Below, in pieces: positions 12,031 to 22,234 of a stretch of DNA of 64,000 nucleotides (positions are counted from its first letter, which is position 1; each line of letters starts with the position of its first letter). The notes below the pieces were generated by a model, which did not search any database, was not told the DNA's origin, and saw only the letters and a list, made by a program, of their open reading frames with translations. The position numbers and the translations under genes are program-made. This stretch comes from Cheilinus undulatus (lineage: Eukaryota; Chordata; Actinopteri; Labriformes; Labridae), in assembly GCF_018320785.1 (NCBI RefSeq), contig NC_054880.1, positions 1,298,827-1,362,826 on the forward strand, given 5' to 3'.

Positions 12031-12293
12031 TTAAAGTTCTAAAGTTCTAATTCAATAGAGGTCCAGCCAGCTAGTAGTCTCACAATTAGTGAAATGGGGA
12101 TCACCTGAGTGCAGTGAATGTGTCTCAGTGATTCTAGTATAAAGACACCTGTTTCTGACAGGTCCAGTTGCTGGTTAATGAGTATTCCTGGCTACTATTA
12201 CACCCTGAAGACAAAAGAACACTTCAAGTAACTCAGAGAAAAGGTTATTGAAAAGTATAAGTCAGGGGATGGATACAAACATTTCCAAGGTAT

Positions 12294-12758
12294 CAGTATT
12301 AATTTCATCGACTAAAACTATGACTAAAAATGTTCATCGACAGCCTTTTCTTCCATGATAAAAACTAGACTAAGACTAACAAAAATAGATCTGTGATGAC
12401 TAAAATGGAAAAAAATTAAGTTTTCATCAAGATGACTAAAACTAGACTAAAATGGTATGTAGTTATCATCAGACATTCAAAATATTTCCCTACTGGTGGT
12501 AAATCTGTCAAAACACAATGCATCTGTATCCCTTCTGTCTCTCAGCTGTAGAAAGCAGGAACCCCAGGTTTAGCAGGGTGCAGAGAACACACTACCATGG
12601 TTTGGTACCAGATTTAGGCAAGACAATAAAATAAAGACTAAAATGTGAGGACTTTTTATGGACTTAACTAGACTAAAATATTTTGAGTTTTCATCAACAT
12701 TTCATCTAAAGACCAAAACTAAGACTAAAATTAAAAATAGCTGCCAAAATTAACACTG
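12294..12758. mobile_element. hAT-type MITE in Tc1
   Basis: It begins CAGTATTAATTTCATCGAC and ends CTGCCAAAATTAACACTG, short inverted ends of hAT type. Flanking 8-mers are CAAGGTAT (12286-12293) and CAAGGCAA (12759-12766), a diverged 8-bp duplication. The interior is repetitive with many ACTAAAA and GACTAAA units. No transposase. Confidence 0.75.
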
Positions 12759-13115
12759 CAAGGCAATGAACATCCCTATTGTTCAGGTAAATCCATCATC
12801 AAGAAATGGAAGGAGTATGGCACATGTGTAAGTCTGCCTAGATCAGGCCGTCCTCACAAACTAGGTGGCCATGCGAGAAGAAGACGAGTGAGAGAAACCA
12901 CCAAGACCCCTATGACTGCTCTGAAGGAGCTACAGACTAATGTTTGCCACCAAACACTGCACATCACCACAAACACACCATCCCCACTGTGAAGCACGGT
13001 GGTGGCAGCATCATGTTGTGGGAATGCTTCTCAGCAGCTGGCCCTGGAAGGTTTGTAAAGGTAGAGGGTAAAATGAATGCAGCAAAATACAGGAAATCCT
13101 GGAGAACTGTGAGTT

Positions 13116-13640
13116 TACAAACTAAATATTAAAGTAGACCTTAAAGCTTTCAGATTTTTTTTTTCTTTTGCATTTGAAAAAAAAACACCAATAACAAAAT
13201 GCAAATGTTGGTAGTTAAAGATAAAATTACAAAGCAACTTTATAGACTGAAATTAAAGATTTTCAACATGTCTTTCCAATGAATTAAACTTAGATTGACC
13301 TAACCTGAGACATGTAGTGATTACTAAAACTGTGTAGTGTTAAAGCTTTAATAGCATTTTATTTTGGCAATCCTGACCTTTAAAGAGAGGGATCACTGGT
13401 GATATAAAAGCTGCTCAGACATGCAGACTGGTTCTCTGCATTTACTTAAAAATAAATTATTAATGGCTTGTTTATCAGTCTTTGGAAAGCCAACATGTTG
13501 CTTCAGCTGAAGCTCAAAAATCCTTTTTGTTGAAGACTTTAAGAGCAGTGTTTTGAGAGTCAACAACATGAAAGTAGAGAAAAACAGTGTCTGGGTGTTT
13601 ACCGGCTTGACACCCTCAGACACAAACACAGAGGTCTGAG
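13116..13640. other. No gene recognised
   Basis: A minus-strand open frame of 83 codons (13393-13644) borders the possible exons further right, but it has no recognisable domain. Otherwise unassigned. Confidence 0.25.
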
Positions 13641-13651
13641 ACACGGCTCAC

Positions 13652-13830
13652 CTCCCTGCACCACCCTGAACCCTCGCGGCGGGGACCCACAGGACTCCTG
13701 GCAGGCGAGATCCAGGGAAAATCAAATCAAACAATCAGCTGGGACTCACCCTGCAGCAGCGTCGGGGTCTCCACCTGCACTCTAGCACTTTCCAGGAGGA
13801 ACAAGTTGTCACCATCCTCTCTGCTCCTCT
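13652..13830 (-). CDS. Possible small exons of an unidentified minus-strand gene
   Basis: Two candidate exons read on the minus strand. The first (13830-13750, 81 nt) follows the acceptor CTTCACCCCCAG and ends at the donor CAGG|GTGAGT; one frame is open and protein-like (EDGDNLFLLESARVQVETPT). The second (13697-13652, 46 nt) follows the acceptor CTGCCAG and ends at GGGAG|GTGAGC, and joins in phase to give VLWVPAARVQGGAG. The sequence is GC-richer than its surroundings and lies just downstream, on this strand, of tandem X-boxes. I do not recognise the protein, and the other exons were not found. Chance splice-like sites remain possible. Confidence 0.3.
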
Positions 13831-13974
13831 CTGGGGGTGAAGCAAAAACACTGGTCTCACAGAATCCAGTCGTCTGATTGGACGTCTCTTCTTTTATTTT
13901 GTTGGTTTTATCTGAGGAGACTAAAAGAAGAAGAGAAGAAGAAGAAGCATATTTCTCTGCTTTCCCCTACCGCG

Positions 13975-13977
<3 letters not shown>

Positions 13978-14008
<31 letters not shown>
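13978..14008. repeat. (TC)n microsatellite
   Basis: Perfect CT dinucleotide tract of about 15 units next to the putative promoter region. Frames through it are artefacts. Confidence 0.9.
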
Positions 14009-14012
<4 letters not shown>

Positions 14013-14080
14013 CGCTCGCCGCGCTCTGCCTCTGACAACAAGGATGTGAGGAGGATGCTGCCTGGCGCTGGCTGTGTCTC

Positions 14081-14110
14081 GTTGCTCTAGCAACCAGTTG
14101 CTATAGCGAT
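14081..14110. promoter_or_regulatory. Tandem RFX X-box motifs
   Basis: Bases 14081-14094 read GTTGCTCTAGCAAC, a perfect palindromic X-box, and 14097-14110 read GTTGCTATAGCGAT, a second imperfect one. X-boxes bind RFX factors, which drive many ciliary genes. They sit about 250 bp upstream, on the minus strand, of the candidate exons at 13652-13830 and in a locally CpG-richer segment (13980-14110). The motifs are seen directly; promoter function is inferred. Confidence 0.55.
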
Positions 14111-14640
14111 GGACCCGCTCATTGGGGGATGGCGGTGATGATGGAGATTGGGGTGGGGGTGCTATGTAGGGATGAAGAGGAACCCCGGTTGTCTACATGA
14201 AAGTTAACTCACAACAACTCACAGTCGCCCTGATCTTCATGTTGTTTCTTTTTTCTGTGGTTGTTTTCTGCAATTTTTAGTCATTTTTTGATATTTTACA
14301 TCCTTATGTTGCTGTATGGCGTATATTTGGAGGGTTTTTTGCCCTGTGTTGTTTTTTTTCCATGCATTTTCAGTTGATCCGTGTCTTTGTTTTGTTGATC
14401 TGAGTTTTTTGCAGTTTCTAAAGGTGCTGACTAATTGCTGTTATTTTGTGTATCAATTTGCAATTCTTTGTGTCCAATTATGTTGTTTTTCCTTCTGTTT
14501 TCAGCTTTTCTGTGTCTTAATTTTGTTGTTTTATGTGTTTTTGCAGTTTTTGCAAGACATTCTGGCTACAGACTGTGTATGTCTGACGGCCTCTCTCTCA
14601 GAACAGAAATTCACCAGACATCTTTCAAAAAGAAAATCTG
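14111..14640. other. No gene recognised
   Basis: T-rich plus strand gives accidental hydrophobic frames (14316-14645). No repeat ends or splice structure are seen. Confidence 0.25.
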
Positions 14641-15762
14641 ATTAAACTTCCATTTGGGGTAAGCATTAGGATACCAGACGTTAAAAATGAAAACCTGACC
14701 CGCCAAAGCTGATTACAAAACTTTTAATACAGCTGAGTCAACAGTCTGCTTACAGGAGAAATGCTCCTGTTCCATGAAAAAACTGTGCAATAAATGCAGC
14801 TTAACTCTGTTAGCTGTGTATGCTACGTAGATAATATTATGAAGTACACATGCTACGTAGCTAAAGATAAGCTCACAAAGTGGCAATGTAGGCTGCATAT
14901 CTAAGTTATCAATGTAGCTATGTTAGCATGAGCATGTTAGCTAAAGCTGATGTTACTAAAGCTAACTTAGCTACCTTGGCTTATGTAGCAATATTAATTA
15001 TGTAGCTAGGGTAGCTGTGTATGTTACTGCCCTTCCATCCTGAGATAAACGGCATCCCTGATGAACTGTCTTTTAAGGTTGCAATCAGACAAAAACAGTC
15101 TGCAGCCAAACTTTTGTGCAACAAAAAAAAAAAAAAATGCTACAAATTAGGTACAAAAAAAACAAAATCAAGAAACAGAAAAGCTAAAAAAACATCTAGG
15201 GAAAAAACAACATAATAAAAACATAATAGAAGTGCCATAACTTGCTGGCACAGTGTTTTTCTAGTTCTAGATTTCTTTCTTTTTTTTTTTTGGTTAAATT
15301 CAACTCTATGTCATAAACAAAGTGTGGCAGTTACATTTATGAAGTAACCACAAACATGACAGACAAGAATCACTTCTGAAATTAAATACAGAAAGAAAAA
15401 TCTGAGCTATGATCTAGGATTAAATTATTTATAGACCTGTTTTAGAAGAAATTAGCTTTGTTACCTTAAGCTTAAGCTAATACAGCTACCCTAGCTACAT
15501 AATTAATATTACTACGTTGGCCAATGTAGCTATGTTAGCTTTAGCAGCTTTAGCAAACATAGCTAAAGCTTACTTAGCTACATTGGCTAACGTAGTAATA
15601 TTATGTAGCAATGTAGTATGTAGTTATGTAGTTAGCTCAATTATCTGCATAGCTTACACAGCTCAAAGAGCTACATTTGCTGCATTGGAGTCATGTATTG
15701 CTTGTCAAGTTTTCATTTTTTTCTTCTAGTATCCCTACCCTTACCCTAAATGCAAGTTTAAT
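14641..15762. mobile_element. Fold-back element with long inverted repeats
   Basis: The left end ATTAAACTTCCATTTGGGG matches the reverse complement of the right end (CCCTAAATGCAAGTTTAAT) with few differences. Pairing continues inward through arms rich in CTAGCTA/TAGCTA phrases (about 14810-15020 against 15430-15660). A unique AT-rich centre of about 400 bp separates the arms. This architecture fits a fold-back or long-TIR MITE. No clear target duplication was found and no transposase is encoded. Confidence 0.6.
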
Positions 15763-16780
15763 GGGATTTATTTTGAAAGTTTAAGCACGTATTTTTGTTT
15801 TGAGATGTACGGTGTCTCAGATGAATGGTCTGTGAGAGTGGCTGTCAGAGATGGATGTCAAAGATGATCCCTCTGTTTTTCTGTGTCTTTGTGGTATTGT
15901 TTTATAGAAATGTAACAGTACCACTAATATTGTTAATATCATGGTATCACGATGACAGAGGACCCCTTTAGCTCAGGTGCCTCCTGTGTCTTTCAATCTG
16001 CTGAGATGTTTCTACACCTACAGTGGAGCATGGTTTGGAAAGACACACACCTCTCTATAGAAGGCCTCACAGCTCTAGACACTCTAGTTCCTTAAAAGAC
16101 AGACCTTTGGTCTTGATTTTAATTCTAGTCTATCTAAACAAAAGGAAGTGTAAATATTAACCAACTGCACTTTTCATCAGGTTTTGAAATGTACGGATTG
16201 TGTTTGTAGGTCGTTTTTGTCTGCTTAAGACTGAAACAACAACAACTCGATGCTCACAGCAACTGCTGTGTTGTTTTTTTAAAAAGGGAGGAGGAGTAAT
16301 GTGCCTGTAATCATTGCAAACCTCCAATTATCGCACATACAGAGCAGAACAGCTGTGTTACTGCAGGATGTAAATGTTAAAGCCTGCAGTCGTGTGTGAG
16401 GCGTCGTTACAGCAGCCGCAGCCAGAGCTGAGAAAATCTCTGGATGTGTGTGAGCAGTAATTATCACCTCCGCTGGTGTGTGAACTACCTGCTGCAGATG
16501 ACAAAGAGTCGCCGGATCCTGATGTTTTCGACTCAGACAGATGTTCACATTTTTAAATAAAAAACAGATAAATGTTTCTCATTGACTCTAATGATGATTG
16601 AATGCAGAAAACCTTTTTCACTTCCTATTTACCAAAATTAGATAAAACATTTCTGACAGCTGCACTTTAAAACTGAAATTAACTGCATCTTGTTTTTGTT
16701 TCATCGTAATTAAAATCATTGACATTTTTTCCTAAAGAATGTCCTAGGCTGAGGACTTACAATATTTCAAAGATAGAAAA
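15763..16780. other. No gene recognised
   Basis: Unassigned. The stretch 16290-16540 is less repetitive and GC-richer than its neighbours and could be a conserved non-coding element, but that cannot be told from one genome. Confidence 0.2.
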
Positions 16781-16794
16781 GAATGTCACAGTGT

Positions 16795-16880
16795 TACGCT
16801 GGCATTTAGCAGCTGCTTTTATCCAAAGTGATAGCTGAGAAGAGGTAAAACACAAGCAAAGATCTAGACAGAGTCAGTGT
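16795..16880. repeat. Fragment of a common fish interspersed repeat
   Basis: Contains GGCATTTAGCAGCTGCTTTT followed by ATCCAAAGTG, close to a phrase found in thousands of teleost copies as I recall it. Boundaries and class are uncertain. Confidence 0.4.
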
Positions 16881-17168
16881 TAAACACTTCAGAGCTGATT
16901 TTAACTCCCAAAGGTTAATCTTGTTCCATTCTCAGTTTTAGATAGCCTTCAGTGTTACTCACTATTAAGGCTCTGAAATGCATATGCACAGACTTCCTGT
17001 TTGTACTCTGCCTGCTCATTTTTTGCCCGTTCTCTCAAAGCTTACAGACCAAATGTTGCAATACCACCACCAATCATGGGGGCAGTGTTGAGCAATGCAG
17101 CCAACAGTTCAACCTAGAGGAGCAAAACCCAACAAAGAAGAATCATTTGGGAATAAATGCAGAACTTA

Positions 17169-17887
17169 GGGCGTATTCACACCAGAGCTGTTTGGTCCGC
17201 TTTAAACCAACTCTGGTCCGTTTTCCCGGATAGTCCGGTTCATTGGAGTGGTGTGAAAGCTCACATGAACTCTGGTGCAGACCAAACAAGCGGACTCTGG
17301 TCCGCTTGAAAACAGGTGGTCTCGGTCCGCTTCCAAACGAACCCTGGTGCGGTTCGCTGGAGGTGTGAAAGCAAAGCGGACCAACTTGTGAACCAAAGGC
17401 AGGAAGTGGCATAAAGTGTAATGATACACGGATTTATATGTGATTTAATAAACTCAAATACATGTCGGTACCTCGCTTTGTGTCTCTGTAACCATAGCAA
17501 CACATCTTAGTCCGTGCTTATTTATTCGTCTCATGTTAAGAACGACACGTTAGACAGCTCACCACCTCACTGGCTGCTCGTAATGCCCTAATGCAAGAGC
17601 AGAAACCCCAAGACAGTGTACATTCGGTGTTGTTTTCATTGTTTGTGTGGAAAAAATATCGGCAGAAGGAGTTTCGTCTTCTTCTACGCCTTCTTTTCTT
17701 CTTGGTCGACGTTTGTTCGTGGCGACAGCACCCCTAGCGGGCAGAGGTTGTAGGTGTTCAGACGGTTTGGTCCGCTTGACCAAAAGAGCAGTGTGAATGA
17801 GAACCAAACCAAAGGAAAGTGCAACGAAAGTGCAATTTCTGTTCCAAAACGGACCGAGTCCCCAGACTATCAGGTGTGAAAACGGCC
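17169..17887. mobile_element. PIF/Harbinger-type MITE
   Basis: Ends GGGCGTATTCACACC and GGTGTGAAAACGGCC are inverted repeats of the Harbinger kind, flanked by the 3-bp duplication TTA (17166-17168 and 17888-17890). The interior has several GGTCCGCTT repeats in both orientations near each end (17195-17400 and 17765-17860). No transposase. Confidence 0.75.
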
Positions 17888-17890
17888 TTA

Positions 17891-19458
17891 CACTGCGTTC
17901 CAAATTATTATGCAAATGATATTTTTCTCAGATTTTGCTAAATAGTCAATATAAATGACAGTCATCATAATTTTCAAGTCATCAACCTTTAGAGTACAAT
18001 TCAAATGTTATTAAACAAACCTCTCAATGATAACAGTATTCTTTTTCAAAAATAAATACTTAAAATGCACTGTTCCAAATTATTATGCACAACAGAGTTT
18101 TAAACCATGTTATTGTTGTAAAGAACCGAAAATATTCATTTGTTAAATTAGAAGCATTAGCAGGTCATATTTACTGAAATCAAAAGCTATTTCCATCAAA
18201 ACATCTTAACAGGTCAAGTTACATTTGAACATAGGGACCCTTATTTGATAGGAGCTTCACTATTCTTGCATCCATTGAACTTGTGAGTTTTTGGAGAGTT
18301 TCTGCTTGAATTTCTTTGCAGGATGTCAGAATATCCTCCCAGAGCTGCTGTTTGGATGTGAACTGCCTCCCGCCCTCATAGATCTTTAGCTTGAGGATGC
18401 TCCAAAGGTTCTCAACAGGGTTGAGGCCAGGGGAGGATGGGGCCACACAATGAGTTTCTCTTCTTTTATGCCCATAGCAGCCAATGACGCAGAGGTATTC
18501 CTTGCAGCATGAGATGGTGCATTGTCATGCATGAAGACGATTTTGTTATGGAAAGCACGTTTCTTCTTTTTGTACCATGGAAGAAAGTGGTCATTCAGAA
18601 ACTCAACATACTTTACAGAGGTCATTTTCACACCTTCAGGGACCCTAAAGGGGCCGACCAGCTCTCTCCCCATGATTCCGACCCAAAACAAGACTCCGCC
18701 CCTCCTTGCTGATGTCGCAGCCTTATTGGGACATGGTGGCCGTCCACCAACCATCCACTACTCCATCCATCTGGACCATCCAGGGTTGCACGGCACTCAT
18801 CAGTGAACAAGACTGTTTGAAAATGAGTCTTCATGTATTTCTGGGCCCACTGTAGCCGTGTCTGCTTGTGAGCATTGGTTAAGGGTGGCCGAATAAAAGG
18901 TCTATGCATAACTGCAAGCCTCTGGAGGATCCTACACCTTGATGTTCGCGGAACTCCAGAGGCACCAGCAGCTTCAAATACCTGTTGGTTGCTTTGTAAT
19001 GGCATTTTAGCAGCTGCTCTCTTAATCTGATGTATTTGTCTGGCAGAAACCTTCCTCATTGTGCCTTTATCTGCGCGGATCCGTGTGTGCTCTGAATCAG
19101 CTACAAATCTCTTAATAGAACGATGATCACGCTCAAGTTTTCATGAAATATCTAAGGTTTTCATACCTTGTCCAAGGCATTCAACTATTTCACGCTTTTC
19201 GGCACTAGAGAGATCCTTTTTCTTTCCCATATTGCTTGAAAATGGTGGTCTGCTTAATAATGTGGAACATCCTTCTTAAGTAGTCTTCTTTCCTAATTGG
19301 ACTCACCTGGCAAACTAATTGGCACAGGTGTCTGAGATTGATTTCACTGACCCAAAGAGCCCTGAGACACAATACCATCCGTGAGTTTCACTGGAAAACA
19401 ACACATTTTACCTTTATGACACTTAAACACAACTTGCATAATAATTTGGAACGCGGTG
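17891..19458 (-). mobile_element. Full-length but broken Tc1 transposon
   Basis: Terminal inverted repeats CACTGCGTTCCAAATTATTA and the reverse complement of ATAATTTGGAACGCGGTG are flanked by TA (17889-17890 and 19459-19460). The minus-strand transposase starts at 19230 (MGKKKDLSSAEKREIVECLG) and shows a helix-turn-helix N-terminus (IHQIKRAAAK, then GVPRTSRCRILQRL). The catalytic acids lie in FTDECRATLDGPDGW, VFMHDNAPSHAARNT and GLNPVENLW, a DD34E-type set. It ends at about 18219. One in-frame stop near codon 33 (TGA after LDIS) and two frame changes break it. All parts are present, so it is fairly young. Confidence 0.9.
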
Positions 19459-20850
19459 TAGTCAGGTTTTCTAGAAAATATCACTGAATATTGAGTGAGC
19501 TGTTAGGAAATACAAAGATGTCTGTGATGCTAGTTCAACTGGGTACAAAGACAATTACAAGAGCAAAGCTGGGCAGAAGACGAACTGTTCTTTCTACAGT
19601 CTGCAGCAGGGATCATCAACTGGCAGCCCCACATGCTTCCAGAGTTCTTCCCACTGATGCTGGAAGAAGACTAAGTAAAGTCTTGCAGATAAGAGTTTGC
19701 TAGTGTCCTGGTCTGCAGCTGGACAAAGACAACCATCTAACATGTGTCCATGTACAAAAGACAATTACAATTACAATTAAGGTCATGTTCTCTGGCTTAG
19801 ACTCAGCATTTTGATCAAGTTTTAAATCTTTTTAACTTTAAAATGTAGGAGCTTCAGTATTGGCTTCTGCTTTCTGAGTTTTCTTATTTTTCCAATGAAA
19901 TACTCCACAGGGAACCAAAGGTTTCCCCTAACAGCTGATTTTAAAAAGCAGGCGTATCCTCCAGCTCTTACCAGCCATGAATCCCACATGAAGAATTACT
20001 ATTCCATACCAGGAAGGCAGTTTTTTATTTTACGGTAAAACCCTCAGAATTGGATGCCTATTGTCAAATCAAATTTGCTAATTCTGAGTGTGCTTTTTTA
20101 AACACTTGAAGAACACTAGGTGGGGTTATAGGGCTCTCCCTCTTCACCCACGTATAGTAAGTTTGTATGCATCGCTGTTACTTATCTTTTAAGTATTAAC
20201 ATTTTTTGTCATGGATTTTTTACAGCCTTAAATCTCTGCTCACGTCTAATCCTTTCAGGGGGTTTTAAACCAGCTTGATACCTCTGTATCTGTCCTGTTG
20301 AATAGCTAGGCACCATTAAAACAAGCACTTTCCCTCTTTGTTTCCTCCAGAGATTTAGACAAATAAATGATGATGATGATGATTCTGAAATGCTGCATTA
20401 AATTGTGTCATATTAGGCAGAGCTAACCCTCTAATCCAGTTATTTCTTCCTATGCCATAGAGAATCATTCATTTAAAGGTTATATTGTTTGAAAGTTCCT
20501 CCAGGAAGGGGAACTGGACTCTGATTCAGACAATTTTATTTGTCCCAAAGGTTAATTCAGTTTTTGCAGACCAAACATACATTCACACACCAACAGCAGA
20601 CGGCAGGACATCAGAGACGGTCAATAAGTCAGCCCATTTACAGAGACACTCACTGGTGCATTAGTGCCCCCCTGTGGCCCATTGAATGATTGCACACAAT
20701 AACCTGGCAAAGCTGAAATACAGTTTAGGAACAAGAATAAACAGATACGGCTTAGATGCTTCAGAAGACACTGTCAGTCAACATTTAGAGACTGTTTGAC
20801 AGAATTACAACCACATGGGATTAAACACAACAGTAAAGAATGCAACAGAA
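19459..20850. other. No gene recognised; LINE-tail-like remnant
   Basis: A phrase TTTTATTTGTCCCAAAGG near 20527 resembles the 3' region of fish LINEs. A (GAT)n run lies near 20368-20380. No gene was found. Confidence 0.25.
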
Positions 20851-21490
20851 CAGTGATACTCAATGTGTGGCTCTTCTGTGAATTTCTGTGGCTCTTTTAT
20901 GTCTTAATATTAAATATCATTCCCCCAGAAAACCTCAAAAAGGCACATTTTTTTGCCCCTTTTCACCTATTAAAGCATCTTTTGCCATTAAATACCCCAT
21001 TTTTGGCAGTCTTTCCCCATTTTTGCCCCATTTAAGCTACATTTTACTTTTAAATAACACTTGCTTCTTATCTTTTGACCTTATTTACAACTTTCTTTTG
21101 CCACTTTATCCCATTTTTGCCCTTTTCACAATTTTTTGCCCATTTAAGCTGCTTTTAGCCATTACGTACCACTTGATTCCTATATTTTTCCCATTCTGCC
21201 ATTCTTGTCTACTTTTTGCCCATTTTAGTCACTTTTCACTCTTTTTTCGCCACATTTTTATCACTTTTGGACCATTTTTGCCAGCTGTAACTTGTGTTTT
21301 TGTCACTTCTTATCCATTTTTACTACTTTCTGACCCTTTTTCCACCTTTCTCCCCATTTTTGCCACCTTTAACTTATTTTTATTGCTTCTTCAAGAGATT
21401 TTAGTCACTTTTCACCTCTTAGATTGTGGTGCTTGCAAAGGTATTTTTCAACAATTTGGCTCTTTGGTTGAGCTGCGTTGAGCAACACTG
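20851..21490. mobile_element. hAT-type element with T-rich repetitive interior
   Basis: Ends CAGTGATACTCAA and TTGAGCAACACTG are inverted repeats; flanking 8-mers CAACAGAA and AAATAGAA match at six positions. The interior is a degenerate array of units like CCCATTTTTGCCACTTTT. A 197-codon frame through it is an artefact of that array. Relatives lie at 21992-22136, 23385-24159, 32790-33000, 37720-38437 and 40195-41469. Confidence 0.7.
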
Positions 21491-21991
21491 AAATAGAATA
21501 ATATAATAAAGATCTTCTCTCTCACTGTGGTTCACAGGAGTCCCGAGGCTTTGTACATGCGTTTGTAACCCTTTCCAGACTTATAGATGACAATGACGTA
21601 GTTTCTCATCTGTTCTTGAATTTCTTTACATGGCGCAATGATGTGTTGGAGACCTTTTAGCCAACTTCACTTTGTCAGACAGGTTCTTTTGGAAAGGAAC
21701 ATTTCTACAGGGAAGCTTACAAACACTGATACAAAACACAATGTACACTAATAATATGGATGAGCGATGGTGGCTTTTAAGACGGCTGAAAGGTTAAAAA
21801 AGTCATATTAAAGTTTTAAAGTACAGAGCCCCCATGTGGTTACTTCAAGTATTTAATTTATTGCTTTCTTCCAACACTTTTACATAATCCCATAATATTA
21901 CTATTTTTACTGCAATCACTGCAATTTACTGTTTTCCCCCTGTGTGAGTTTTTGTGTCTCTTCAGAGGATTACTCTAGTTACTCAGTTTGT

Positions 21992-22136
21992 GCAATTTTA
22001 TGCCCATTTTGCCCCTTTTCACTCTTTTTTGTCACTTTGTGAACATTTTGCCACCTTTCACCACGTAGATTGCGGCTCTTGGGAATTTATTTTTCAAAAA
22101 CTTGGCTCTTTAGTCAAGGAGGGTTGAGTAACACTG
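21992..22136. mobile_element. 3' fragment of the same hAT-type family
   Basis: Contains GCCCATTTTGCCCCTTTTC and ends with GGCTCTTTAGTCAAGG, then GTTGAGTAACACTG, the shared right terminus. The left end is missing. Confidence 0.6.
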
Positions 22137-22234
22137 GTCTATGGATTTGAAATTCAGACCGGTTCTGGTACCATGACAGTTCACCCCATCAACTCATGTC
22201 TCTGATTCTCCTCTGTCTGGCTTCAGTGAAGCTC

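Larger units (their letters stand above)
10903..13115 (+). mobile_element. Decayed Tc1 element with two nested insertions
   Basis: The left end reads CAGTGCCTATAGAAAG and is followed by the typical Tc1 subterminal phrase AAGGGGTTGCATAAATATTC. Coding remnants on the plus strand include a helix-turn-helix piece at about 12790-12860 (IIKKWKEYGT, then LPRSGRPHK) and a catalytic-domain piece at 12970-13115 ([15 protein letters not shown], then KMNAAKY). The body is split by a piggyBac-type element (11100-12030) and a hAT-type element (12294-12758). The right terminus is missing and frames are broken, so it is dead. Confidence 0.8.

Noticed and set aside
20888-21481. 197-codon hydrophobic open frame
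   Set aside because: It runs through the degenerate T-rich array of a hAT-type element; related frames at 23463-23864 and 40850-41249 have the same cause.
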